Origin: Tanytarsus gracilentus
Lineage: Eukaryota; Arthropoda; Insecta; Diptera; Chironomidae
Reading direction: 5' to 3'
Length of the DNA: 64,000 nucleotides
Assembly (NCBI GenBank): GCA_038502055.1
Contig: JAXRKN010000042.1
Coordinates: 3,658,001-3,722,000, forward strand
Shown: positions 36,141 to 47,065 of the stretch, in pieces
How the letters are laid out: each line of letters begins with the position of its first letter
Numbering within the stretch: position 1 is the stretch's first letter
Notes under the pieces: generated by a model
Told to the model about the DNA's origin: nothing
The model's input: the letters and a program-made list of their open reading frames with translations, nothing else
Databases searched by the model: none
Position numbers and translations under genes: made by a program

Positions 36141-38864
36141 TCATCATCGATTCGGAGTGAGAGCAGATTATTATGTTCTCTCTCATCTCAAGTCTTCATG
36201 ATGATTATGTGAACTAGATCTTGACTAACAAAAATGAACTGTGTCGTAATTAATTTTCCACCTGAATCATCTCGCGAGATTAAATATTTATTTTTTTAAA
36301 ACCATCGTTCTTGACTACGTTTCAAGTGTAATTTTATCGTAGAAAAGAAAAGAGTACTGACTCGGAATTGATCCAAGGATCTTCAGAAAACACATAAATG
36401 TGCAAGTGAATTTTTGAGCATTCAAATTTTAAACTTATTTGATCCCGAGTTCAACTTCGCTTCATTAGAGGATCAACCGAATTCAAATATGTTTTTCGAA
36501 GGAAATCTAAATCGCTGTATCTTAAGTTAAAACTACGTAAATTTATCATGTGATTGAAGATTGAAACAGCAGACGAGTCATGTAATAGTTATCGAAAAAT
36601 TTGATTTGGAACGATTTTAATATTTAGAGCATGCTGAAAATTATTGCTTTTATGTTGTTAACCTTTATTCTTGTATTTTGGTATCTTGAATGGAAAAATA
36701 GAAATTAAGCTCTTTTTGAAAGAGCGGAAATGGAAACCCATCATTCATGAGCTTTTCTCCCCATGACATAAAAAATATTGAGAGCGATTGGATTGAGTGT
36801 TAACAAAAGTGGCATAAACACAAGCTAAAATTTGGTCTTTTTAAGATTTAGTTCATTGAACCAGTAATCAAAATATTGATTGCTGTTTACATTGTTGACA
36901 TAATGTAGTTTATTCTTGAGTTTAAATTGATTGCCACTTCTATTTTATTTATTTATTTGGTTTAAAAATTCTAAAACTGTCTTAGACCCCCGATAAATAA
37001 GTTCTGAATGCAGGTTCATAGAAATGGTGTAATAGAACTTGTTTGACTCTTTTCGTGAAGTTGCGTTTGAAAATGTACTTTATTCAATGAATGCAATTGA
37101 TTTAACTCGTCTATACAAAGCTAATATTTCCCTGTAAAACGTTGCGGAGGCACCAATATTCAATTTAAACTAAATCCATGAAGCAGAGTCAGCAAAAAAG
37201 TATAAATTTTAAAAAGAAAAACTTTATCACTAATTGAATTTTTGGATGCTGTGCGCGTCACCGCGATTAGATTTGTTTGATTTTTCTCTCACTCTTTCGA
37301 ACTGTTGCCGCATCGAATTGAGCCGGCAAAAGTTGATGTGTCATGAACACCGCGATCTTATTTGAGTTTGTTTGGGCTTCAACTGAAACATTATGCTCTT
37401 TCATCATCGACTCCATCAGATCCCCGTCGGGTATAAATATCGAGAGCGAATGAATATGCTATAAAGTGCGGCAAAAGGCGGCTTTTTTAAGTTGAAACAG
37501 ATCACTGAGCAAAAATCGTAATCGATTTTGTTCCACACAGTCAAATGTATATATTGTGAATGAACTTTTAAGTTTTAAAATTAACGTTGCAAAAGAGAGA
37601 ATGTACTGTACTGTAGAAGACACAAAGTCTACCTCATCGCGTCATATTGCTGAATTTATCTTTCATCATAAAAAATAAGAGGAGAAGAATGCACACACAG
37701 AGCGCATGCAAGTGCAGTGTAACATGAGTTTTCCAATTTCAAATATTTTCATTCGAACTTTTTGCGTTATTGACTGCTGACTTCCATAAGCGCAAGCAAG
37801 GTAAAATATAAAATATTTTCTTCGCTTACCCGTAAAAAGAGGTGAGTAAGATAATAAGAAGTTATTTCGACTTCACTTTTTACCTTCAACGAAGAGACTT
37901 TTGGTTCCGGTGCATTATATTATATATGAATATATTTCACAAGATAATGATTTTCTTCGTTTCAGTTTGCAAACGTATTTCTGTGGGAGATCTACACAGC
38001 GAATCCTTTTGATTTTTTTTCTACGTCGATACATAATTTAAATTTAATTTAAAATTTTCTTAAAAGTAAATTTTTTTTAAGCTAAATCAAATTGCTTCTA
38101 ACATGGCACGTCATTTCGTTATCTCTTGATTTTTGATCGATTTCTTTTACGCTTTCAACGAGGTTATAATATTTATATATATGAAGCCAAATCTGAAAAA
38201 ATATTCTGTATGAAAAATTAATTTATTTTTTTATTGCTGACCGAATAATAAAGGATAACTTTAGGGCCATCATCTAGCAAAAAAAAATCTATTTTAAGGT
38301 AGACAAACTCGAGCATACATAAACACCTTTAATGGTTTGCACTAAAAATGCTATGTTGCAAATCGACAGAAACATACATTCATGTACTAATTTTCATGTT
38401 TTCATCACATTTTGCATTCGGTGATAAACCACAACCTAAATATTTTTTAAGATTTACAAAAGAACGAGATTATAATTTATTGAATAACGTCCTGCCGTAT
38501 AGAAAGAGCAAAACCTCAAAACTCATCACTTATTGCTTTAAACATCTCCATCGCCTCTAATGTTAAATTATATTGAACGATTCAAAACTTGTCGTACATA
38601 TTTTTTTTCACGTCACAGTGTTGTGTTTAAAAAAATGCGAAAATGATGACGGAAAGATTTACGATAAGAGAAGAGAGAAAGAAGAGTCGAGGAATTAAAA
38701 AACTCATAAAGATCAAAAGCAGCGCTTATTGTACGGTAAGGTCAGCATTTAAAATTGAAATTCTGTTTTTTCTCATTTATTTTATTTGGGCTCCAAATCG
38801 TCTGGTAAGGTTTTTAGTTTTTACATGTATTTTCTCGTTTTAACGTTGATATTTTTTAAAATTA

Positions 38865-39110
38865 TAGCTCCGCTGATTTCTCCAAAATCAGTTTTCGGCC
38901 CCTAGTGCCAAGACATATATCTAGTTGGACAAGAAGTAATAGTTTTGAGGTACGAGCCTCCGTGGGTGCAAAAATGTCTTTTTTCAAACAATTTTTTCTT
39001 CATATGGCTTCATGTACCTCGTTGAACTCGTCATTGGATCAGGAATCGATTGACATAGATGATTTTTGAGGCATGTCCATCATAATTAACCGAGAGTGCC
39101 TATCTTGTAT
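38865..39110 (+). repeat. Dispersed repeat copy (family A, deleted form)
   Basis: Shares CAGTTTTCGGCCCCTAGTGC and GTTGAACTCGTCATTG with 45155-46100 in the same order and orientation, but has just one copy of the 120-bp unit and lacks the CTTTCTTAC array. Confidence 0.8.
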
Positions 39111-39310
39111 TGAAGTCAAATTTTCGGGAAAGTGAATTACGGGTAAGTAGCATTGTTGAAAATAATTTTCGTGTATTTGAAAATCACCTACTATATGGTC
39201 TTTTTAAACAAAAAAGAACAAACAAAATCGAAGAATAACGGATTTAAAGGAAATCAACTCTGAATCGTATTATTGTTACTATATTAAAGTACATTTAATT
39301 AGGAAATCAT

Positions 39311-40473
39311 TTACATGAATGTTTTCTTCTGATCCTTTTCTCTATTTGCTCTCTTAAATATATTTGCTGGCCTATGAATCCTTTCGAAGGCATTTAAAGT
39401 CAGTGTAACCGGTGGTTCTTCAGGTTTTTTTGGCTCGCCATGAAGTTTCATCGGCGGTGGTCTTTTAATTTTTCTTCCATGTCTACCACTCTTGCCTATA
39501 ATTAAATTGTTCAATGAATTATTAAAATGCTCAATAAACGGCGTCAAAGTCAAATTATGAGACTTACGTTGCCAAAGTCCTGATCGAGGTCTATAGCCGA
39601 GTTCTCGTAACTTATTTGCTGAGCCAATAGGAGTTCGACTATGCTCAACATTAGATAATCGACCAACGGTTGCCATGCAGTTCTGTAGTAGTGCAAATTC
39701 ACGTTTATTTGGCAAAACAATAACGACACGATCATCAAATTTTCTAAGAATTGTAGCGAAACAACCAGCCGCATGAACAAAGTGACGATTACTGTCCGGA
39801 AACTTCTCAATGTTATGAACAATTGTGCCAACTGGAAGTGCTCCCAGTGGATATGCATCACCTTCATTTGCTCTTACCGGAATACGAGGAATAAATTTTG
39901 ATGTTCTGATTATATCGTTCGGTTTCATGTTTTCCGTTGCTAGTATATACTTTAGCTCTTCTTTAACACCTACCAAAGCAACGTTTGCAGTTCGACATCC
40001 ACATTTGATAATTTCCAGTACGAGCTCTTCCTAAAAATGAGGTAGGCTTGTAAGAGTGTGATAAGAGCTACAATCAATTCATACCTGCGGAGGGCCTTCG
40101 GCAGGTCCATCACGATTATATTTAATCCAATGAAACTTATGTTTTACACCACCTCCTATTCCTTTAGCAACTACTCTTCCAGTTTTTAAATCTCTACCCG
40201 CAAGATGAGTGTTTTCTAATGGCTTTATCGTATATTTTCCATCTTTCGGATAATGAACTTGCCTCCAGTATTGCTGGTGTTTATGACCTTTTAGAGAAAA
40301 AATATAATAACTTATTATAATCCCGAATAATTTTCAAAATATTCACCTGGCTTCGGTTTGTCAACAAAATGGGGAAGTGCTCGTGCAAATTGTAAACTCA
40401 CTCCTTTATTGATCGGTGCACCGGTACTTTTGGAAAGCGCTAAAAAAGATGAATTAATTAAATTTCTTAACAT
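39311..40473 (-). CDS. mRpL2: Mitochondrial ribosomal protein L2 (uL2m)
   Basis: Predicted 325 aa from exons 40473-40347, 40287-40085, 40030-39568 and 39495-39311. The N-terminus is basic and Ser-rich with few acidic residues (MLRNLINSSFLALSKSTGAP), consistent with a mitochondrial presequence. The body shows the uL2 pattern: HTHLAGRDL-type segment (NTHLAGRDLKTGRVVAKGIG), KHKFHWIKYNRDGP, EGDAYPLGALPVGTIVHNIE, and a C-terminal KSGRHGRKIKRPPP in place of the bacterial GMNPVDHP region. It is a core protein of the mitoribosomal large subunit near the peptidyl transferase centre. It is transcribed divergently from eIF3f. Confidence 0.94.
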
Positions 40474-40622
40474 TTCGCTTTTTCAATGTGTTAGCTAAAC
40501 CCGCTCAGTGATTTTGAGAGGGCCTTGTAACTAGCAAAAATATAATAAAAAAGAAGAAGAAGAGAAAAGAGGCAAAAACACGTTGAAATATTTTTCATTA
40601 GCAATATTTTTTTGGAAAAATC
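40474..40622. promoter_or_regulatory. Bidirectional promoter, mRpL2 (-) / eIF3f (+)
   Basis: 149 bp between opposed start codons, so both promoters and both 5' UTRs must fit here. It is AT- and GA-rich with no TATA box in a usable position. Confidence 0.7.
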
Positions 40623-41652
40623 ATGAATTTGACTGTAAAAGTCCATCCAGTCGTTTTATTTCAAATCGTTGATGCCTTCGAGCGACGAAATGCAGATTCT
40701 AAGCGTGTCATTGGAACTTTATTAGGTAAAATTTCAGTTTTCGAGGAAGAAGAGGCTTATAAGAAGTACATTTTCAGGTTCTGTTGAAAAGGGCATAATA
40801 GAAGTAACTAACTGCTTCTGTGTGCCACATAAAGAGCACGATGATCAAGTGGAGGCTGAAATTAGCTACGCTGCTGATGTTTACGACTTGAATCGCCGTG
40901 TAAATCACACAGAGAATATCGTCGGTAAGTTTCTTAATATATGTATTGGGATCTTTGAAGCAACGCAATTTTTAGTGTCATCCACTAAGTAAAAATGTAT
41001 TTATTCTTGTGATTGTTGGTTCCCTTCTAGTTTAGACCATTTTTTTACTAAAACATCGCTCACATTTTTTTATAAATTAGGCTGGTGGGCTACTGGAAAT
41101 GAAGTTACAAATCACAGCTCCGTCATTCATGAGTATTATGCTCGTGAGTGTAGTAATCCAGTGCACTTAACAGTCGATACTTCACTTCAGGGCGGTCGTA
41201 TGGGCTTGAAAGCCTATGTGTGTGTATCGCTTGGTGTGCCAGGAGGAAAGCAAGGATGCATGTTTACACCGATCAAAGTCGACACTATTTGCTATGAGCC
41301 CGAAGTTATTGCATTGAAGCTTGCTCAAAAAACCATCGGTCTTCGTAATCGTCAGACAGAGCCACTGCTTGATCTTGCTCAAATCGCTGACGCTAGTGAA
41401 AAACTTTTGGGCTTACTCGGAGAAGTGCTTCTTTATGTTGAGGATGTTTTGAATGAGAAACAACAGCCTGATAACGCTGTTGGTCGTGCTCTCCTAGACC
41501 TTATCCATTCCGTTCCCAAGATGACACATGATCAATTCACAACCATGTTTAATTCCAACGTTAAAGATCTTTTGATGGTAGTTACATTGTCGCAATTGAT
41601 CAAGACCCAGCTGCAGCTTAATGAACGTTTGACTATGCTCAGTACAGTATAG
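40623..41652 (+). CDS. eIF3f1: Eukaryotic translation initiation factor 3 subunit F
   Basis: Predicted 273 aa from exons 40623-40725, 40778-40924 and 41081-41652. An MPN domain spans about residues 5-140 (VHPVVLFQIVDAFERR, VIGTLLGSVEKG, GWWATGNEVTNHSSVIHEYY). The zinc-binding JAMM HxH...D pattern is absent, as is usual for eIF3f (MPN-minus). The C-terminal helical part runs from NRQTEPLLDLAQ to the end. It belongs to the eIF3 core with eIF3a, which is also in this window at 24-28 kb. AATAAA at 41735-41740 follows the stop by about 80 bp. Confidence 0.96.
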
Positions 41653-42875
41653 ATATTTAAATGATTTTTGTTCAATCGTGCATGAGGCAAATTACATGTA
41701 AAGTCCTCTGTCAACAAGAAGATATTTGAATAAGAATAAAGCTTGAACATCATATACAAACTTTTTTTGTTATAATTTACACTAATTAGGTAATTAACCA
41801 AACCATATTTTGAACCGTAACGCGCGGCGTTTAAAAACTAGAATATTTGAATTTTCATACGCATGATATTTTATTCTTTAACAGCTCTTTAGCGAATCAA
41901 GTTGGTTGTGTTACTTTTTCAGGGTGCATGAAATCAATTTCTTATGACCACATTTAAGGTGGCAAGATTGTTCTTCTCAGGCATTTTTTTTAACAATACT
42001 CCAACTAAATATTTCACCATACATAACACACACTCATTTTTATTTCAACTTTTTCATGGGAATTCTAAACTTTTTTATGTACAAGGGCAACTAATTTGAG
42101 AGAAACAATAAAAAATTGTATTTAACCCATTGACCTCAAACACACTTCATATGGGTAATTAAGACAAAACATTTTTATTTTTATTATTTTAATTTTAGAA
42201 AAATCTCTTCAAACCTAAATTGATAAATTCTTATTATTAATTGAGATGGTCTGAACTGTCATGCATTATTTTTTATCTACCTGCTTTACTTCTTCTCCTT
42301 TCTCCCTTTTCTACGTGTATTCGTTTAAAGTTGTTTAATTTTTGTAAACGAACCCTCTTGAAATGAAAATCTTTTTACACTCTTTACTCTTATGTGAGCC
42401 TATTCCAAACGTCTTCAGAATTTTAATTCCAAGAAATAAAAGTAAATAAATTGAAAGGGTTAGGATTTTTTTACAGAGAAAAGGGAAGTATAATTATTTA
42501 TTTAAATTGCATGTGAAAACACGGTTTAATTTTTTTGATCACATTTTATTTACCATGACTCTTGACACAAAAAACAATAATTCATCATGAATAAACCTTA
42601 ACCGCTATTTTTTTTATGCAAATTGTCAAAATTGCATGAATATATACAATAATGAGAGAGAACATTTAATCTCAAGCTTTATGTTCTCAGCTGCTGTTGA
42701 GATTTAAGACAAAGAGCTATTGCCTATTGCTTGTGATTCAGTAGTAATGATGAACTGCAATTCTCGAGAGAGAAAAATATTTTGTATAAATACTAAAGCT
42801 TGTTAGCAAAGAAAATCATAAGCATTCAGTTAAGCTTCCAAGTAACAAGTCAATCAAAAATATTTTAACCTAAAG
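41653..42875 (+). other. Intergenic, eIF3f 3' UTR to cuticle-type gene promoter
   Basis: AT-rich, no coding exon seen. It ends in the promoter of the gene at 42876. Confidence 0.5.
42785..42830 (+). promoter_or_regulatory. TATA box and initiator of the Gly/Tyr-rich secreted gene
   Basis: TATAAA at 42785-42790, with initiator-like TCATA at 42816-42820 (33 bp on) and TCAGT at 42826-42830. The ATG follows at 42876, giving a short 5' UTR. Confidence 0.55.
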
Positions 42876-43352
42876 ATGAAATCATTCGTAAGTAATGGCA
42901 AAATTTGGTGATAGCAATATTTTTATTAAAAATACTTTGCTAAAATTTAACTAGGCTGCATTCCTCGTTGTCACTTTATTTGCCTCAATTGCGTTTGCCG
43001 AAGAGCAAGCAGAAGGAGTCAAGAAGGTTGAAAAGCGTGGTCTCGGCTATGGTCTCGGATATGGATACGGGGGCTATGGTGGCTATGGCGCGGTTGCAGC
43101 TTCACCGATCTATTCAGGGTACTCATCAGTTTCGATACATCCTTCCTATTCGTATGGTAGCTATGGGTATCAACCATATAGTACATACAGCGCTTATCCA
43201 ACTTACAAAGTAATGAAATTATAAATTTTTAATTAAACAAAATTCTCAGGCATAATTTTTTTTCGTTTCTTCTTTAGAGCTACTCTCCTTACCCCTACAA
43301 CTCTTACGGAAGTTACTATGGAGCTTCTCCTTATGGCAGCCTTTTGTACTGA
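42876..43352 (+). CDS. Small secreted Gly/Tyr-rich protein (cuticle or structural type)
   Basis: Predicted 113 aa from exons 42876-42887, 42955-43209 and 43278-43352; the first exon encodes just MKSF. The signal peptide is completed in exon 2 (AAFLVVTLFASIAFA). A short acidic propeptide ends in a dibasic site (KKVEKR), after which come GLGYGLGYGYGGYGG and then Tyr/Ser/Pro-rich repeats such as SYSPYPYNSYG. Low complexity with a tiny first exon is typical of insect cuticle and glycine-rich structural proteins; the dibasic site also allows processing. No specific family is claimed. AATAAA at 43437-43442. Confidence 0.82.
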
Positions 43353-43956
43353 ACCATTACAGTTTTTTTTATGACCAAAACATTTTTTCAGTCCTCCCCT
43401 CCTTGATTTGAACTTCCTGTTTTGAACTTTATTAGTAATAAATCATTTTCATGCTACATTATCTCAAAAAGAGAAGAAAAATCCATTACGTTAATATTTT
43501 TAAATCTTTTTCAGATGTTAACGATTTTAATTTTAATTTTAATTTTTTTGGAACAAATTGAGCCTTCTGAAATTCATCTAAAATAGGTTGTGATGACATC
43601 ATGGGAAAAGTTTTAACAAATTGTAAAATAAGTAACAAGACAACATAAATAAAAAATATCCTCCTGATCTTAAAAAATTTTGCTTTTAATAGCTCTGTCA
43701 CATCCAATTGGAAATTTCCTTTTAAATTCTTATTTTTGCTCTAATAATTTATTTATAGTATAGGTGGCTAAAATTCAAATCACGTAATTTTCAATCGCGA
43801 TTAAGAGCTAAAAAGCAGTTGAAATATTTACTGTGGATTTAAATTAAAAATTTAATCATGTTTTAAAAATTTCACTTTCATTCTTCCGTTTTCAATCAAT
43901 TTTTATTTGTCTTTTTATATAATAGATAGCTAACAAAAAATTACTTAAGCAAAACT
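43353..43956. other. Short intergenic stretch between convergent genes
   Basis: About 600 bp of AT-rich 3' flanks. The minus-strand frame at 43486-43707 has no support. Confidence 0.5.
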
Positions 43957-44741
43957 TCAAACTTGATAAGAGTTCAATCCGTTATAGTTTCCATTGTTAG
44001 ACGGAGGGTCATAATTTTGTGGGAATGTTTCTGCTGCGGCTGAATATGGAAAATTATCTGAAAATAATGATTAAAACAAACATGATAATTAATGTTTGGA
44101 ATTTTCCTACTTTGATGGCCTTGAATTAAATTTTGTGACTGATGGTAATTTAGTGCCAACTGTTGAGCATGATCTGAAACTGTAAAATTATTGGTTATAA
44201 TATGAGCTATATTATTGACTGATTTTTGTGTCGGTTTATTCGCATCATCACCTGGATTGAATGAAAATGGGATGGTGGTTTCGGATGGTACTGGAATAGG
44301 CACGAATTGGGGACTTGGTAAACATTGATGTTTAGAATGAATGAGAACTGGCTTTGACGGAAGAATGATTGGATATTTAGGTACTGTTGGCTTTGAATAA
44401 TCAATATGTGGTAACACAGTATGATGATAATGAGGGTTTGGTAAAATTGAGCGAAAATGAGGAACCACATGATGATGATGTGAAAAAAATCGTGGATAGT
44501 TAGCATTAAACGAAGTAACAGTTGCTCCTCCATGATGAATATGATGAAATTTCGGTAAAATTTGATGCACATGTGGGATTGCCGGCAATATGTTGTGATG
44601 TCCATGATTATTAAAATGTAAAATTCCTCGTTTTACAATAGATTTGTCATTTTTGCTCAATTCTGCATTAATTTTCACTGCAAAAACACTTAGCAGTAGA
44701 CAAACTAATAACTGACAATAAAACTTAATTTCGAGCACCAT
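43957..44741 (-). CDS. Secreted His/Pro-rich protein
   Basis: Predicted 243 aa from exons 44741-44111 and 44057-43957. The signal peptide is FYCQLLVCLLLSVFAVKINA. A propeptide-like ELSKNDKSIVKR precedes GILHFNNHGHHN, suggesting dibasic cleavage, as in the neighbouring Gly/Tyr-rich gene. The mature part is rich in His clusters (HHHHVVPHF, HHIHHGG) and PxxP-type Pro. The C-terminus turns Asn/Tyr-rich (DPPSNNGNYNGLNSYQV). His-rich secreted insect proteins occur in cuticle and metal binding, but I recognise no family. Confidence 0.72.
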
Positions 44742-45154
44742 TTTTATGACAACTTTTTCGATAAAACTTAACTCAACTGAATAATATTATTTCAACAGCT
44801 AAACTTATATTTATAATCAATTTAAACTTCTTTGATTGTTAAGGTGGGAATCGATTAATATTCATCATACATTTTTAGTGAACGCATTTTAACCATTTCT
44901 TCTCTCACTTACCATACATGGATCAAAAATTAAAATAAAATATATAATAAAAACACTTTTACAATTTGTCCCTTCTCTTAGGACTACAACTAGATATTTT
45001 GCACAGGTAATTAAAATTGAACTTTGATATTTGCTTCTTTGCGATATATTTAATATATGTATGCAATACTTGAATTAATATAAAATTGGAATTTAAAATC
45101 CAAAAATTGGAAAAGTGGTCTTAAAAAATCAAACAAATAATAAATGCTTTTATA
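44742..45154. other. Intergenic, AT-rich
   Basis: Upstream of the His-rich gene, whose promoter should lie here. Nothing else is seen. Confidence 0.5.
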
Positions 45155-45339
45155 GCTCCGCTATATATTAATTTTGGATTTTTCCAAAACCTGTTTTCGG
45201 CCCCTAGTGCCAAGACATTACATTTTGCAATATCAAAACTTATACTCAAATGATAGGCCTAGTCAAACCCTACAAACTGGCGAAAACAGATTTGAAATCG
45301 GTTGATCCTACGAGGAGTTAGAGCCATTTAAGTCATCTT

Positions 45340-45389
45340 ACTTTCTCACTTTCTCACTTTCTTACTTTCTTACTTTCTTACTTTCTCAC
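45340..45389. repeat. 9-bp tandem repeat (CTTTCTTAC/CTTTCTCAC)
   Basis: About five and a half units alternating between T and C at the seventh position, inside the dispersed element. Confidence 0.9.
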
Positions 45390-45561
45390 GATCTTAGTGG
45401 GCGGCATATCTCAAGAACGGCTGGTCGGATTTGACTCGGGTTTGTGGCTAAAGATCGGGTTTTGGCTCTAGTTGTGCAAGAAGTATTTAGTTTTGAGGTA
45501 CGACCCTCCAAGGACCGTCCTTGAGTGCAAAAATGTCCTTTTTCATACAAATTTTCTCTTA

Positions 45562-46033
45562 TATGGCTTCATGTATGTCGTTGAACTCGTCATTGCATCA
45601 GGAATCGATTGACACTGACGATTTTTGAGGAATGTCCATCATGGCCGGCCAGGAGTGCCACTAATGTCCATTTTTCAGAACTATGGCTTCATGTATGTCG
45701 TTGAACTCGTCATTGCATCAGGAATCGATTGACACTGACGATTTTTGAGGAATGTCTATCATGGCTGGCCAGGAGTGCCACTAATGTCCATTTTTCAGAA
45801 CTATGGCTTCATGTATGTCGTTGAACTCGTCATTGGACCAGGAATCGATTGACATAGATGATTTTTGAGGAATGTCCATCATGGTCGGCCAGGAGTGCTA
45901 CTAATGTCCATTTTTCAGAACTATGGCTTCATGTATGTCGTTGAACTCGTCATTGCATCAGGAATCGATTGACACTGACGATTTTTGAGGAATGTCCATC
46001 ATGGTCGGTCAGGAGTGTCACTAATGCCCATTG
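45562..46033. repeat. Tandem array, four 120-bp units
   Basis: Units start at 45562, 45682, 45802 and 45922 with exactly 120-bp spacing; each contains GGAATCGATTGACA and AGGAGTG near its end. Units differ at a few positions, so the array is not a simple copying artefact. One unit exists at 38990-39110. Confidence 0.95.
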
Positions 46034-46310
46034 CAACGGAGTAGGGTACTAATCTATGCGGAGCTATTGGAAATGGCAACGCCGTTTGCAGACCCATCTT
46101 GTTTTAAGCTTAAATGTATTCAAGTATTGCAAACATAAATTTATTATACCACGATTTAGCAAATATCAAAATTTAGTTCTGAATTTTTAAGCGAAGTAAA
46201 ACAAAATATATTTAAATTTCCATAGATCTTATTTTATTTAATACTTTTCTGTGCAAAATATCTAGTTAGAGAAGGAAGAGAGGTTCTGAACTCACATTTA
46301 AATACTTTAT

Positions 46311-47065
46311 TTATTCAGGTAAAGTTCCATTAAGAAAATATTCAAAAGGCAGATTAAATGGATTTAATTTTGTATCTTGAAAAACTTGGTTTAAATTCGA
46401 TACATTTTTGGGAGGATCTTTTGTGCAACCAGTTCCAATTTTTGACTTGAGATCTTCAAGCCGCGAGTCCTTGTCGACTTGTTCCAAAAGCATCTCATAC
46501 GTATCGTAAAGAACTTTTTTTGTAGGCTCATTCATATCAGTAAAATCCACAGAGCCATTAACGGCTAAATACAGAAATTTGCTAAGTGTTCTAAAAAAAA
46601 GTTTAGATTGTTTTGTCGCGCTATTAAAATGAAAAATTGAACTTACTCAAAATGAACTCCGTCTAATTTTCTGAAATCTAGATCTTTATCAGAATTAGAA
46701 TGGAGTTTCATTAGAAGAGGAAGCTCATATGGCGGCTGACCACCGCTTTCTTCATCCATGATATTAGTTAAAGCAAGTATTTCTTTTGATCGTGGGTCGA
46801 TTATAGAAGAATTAACGAATTTTTGAACGTCGGCCGATACATTATTTGTAAAGGCGATAATTTTATCAGAAGAGTACGAAGAAAGGTGACGATTGCTAAA
46901 ATTTAACACAGTTTATTGTTAATAGAAATTACTTTTTATATAGAGCTCTACTCACTTTCTGATTTTATCTAGATTATCCGGTTCTCCTGCATTGATTTTT
47001 AGAGCCTTTGCAAGCTGAGTTTTAAAGTTTTTGTCACAATACTTCTTTTTTGCCTCTTTATCCAT
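46311..47065 (-). CDS. Unrecognised intracellular protein, 212 aa
   Basis: Exons 47065-46956, 46895-46647 and 46590-46311 join in phase with standard splice sites. There is no signal peptide or membrane segment. It starts MDKEAKKKYCDKNFKTQLAK and has an acidic, mixed-helical body with FVNSSIIDPRSKEILALTN and LYDTYEMLLEQVDKDSRLED, ending in FNLPFEYFLNGTLPE. I know no family with this pattern. Three coding exons with good junctions argue that it is real and transcribed. Confidence 0.65.

Larger units (their letters stand above)
34980..39310. other. Large non-coding region upstream of the Pax gene
   Basis: 4.3 kb without a supported multi-exon gene. It probably contains Pax regulatory DNA. It holds one candidate small membrane ORF (35868-36140), a GTATAAATATCGAGAG stretch near 37430, and a family A repeat at 38865-39110. 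Confidence 0.45.
45155..46100 (+). repeat. Dispersed repeat element (family A), longest copy
   Basis: It contains, in order, GGCCCCTAGTGCCAAGACAT, the segment shared with 1345-1465, a 9-bp microsatellite, and a 120-bp tandem array. No open frame, terminal inverted repeats or target-site duplication could be found by eye, so it looks like a non-autonomous element. Edges are approximate. Confidence 0.75.

Noticed and set aside
38348..38843. Two short plus-strand frames upstream of a repeat
   Set aside because: No splice sites, poly(A) signal or recognisable sequence; the second runs up to a repeat and is probably chance.
45562..46033. CRISPR-like regular repeat array
   Set aside because: The whole 120-bp unit repeats with no unique spacers, and the host is eukaryotic.
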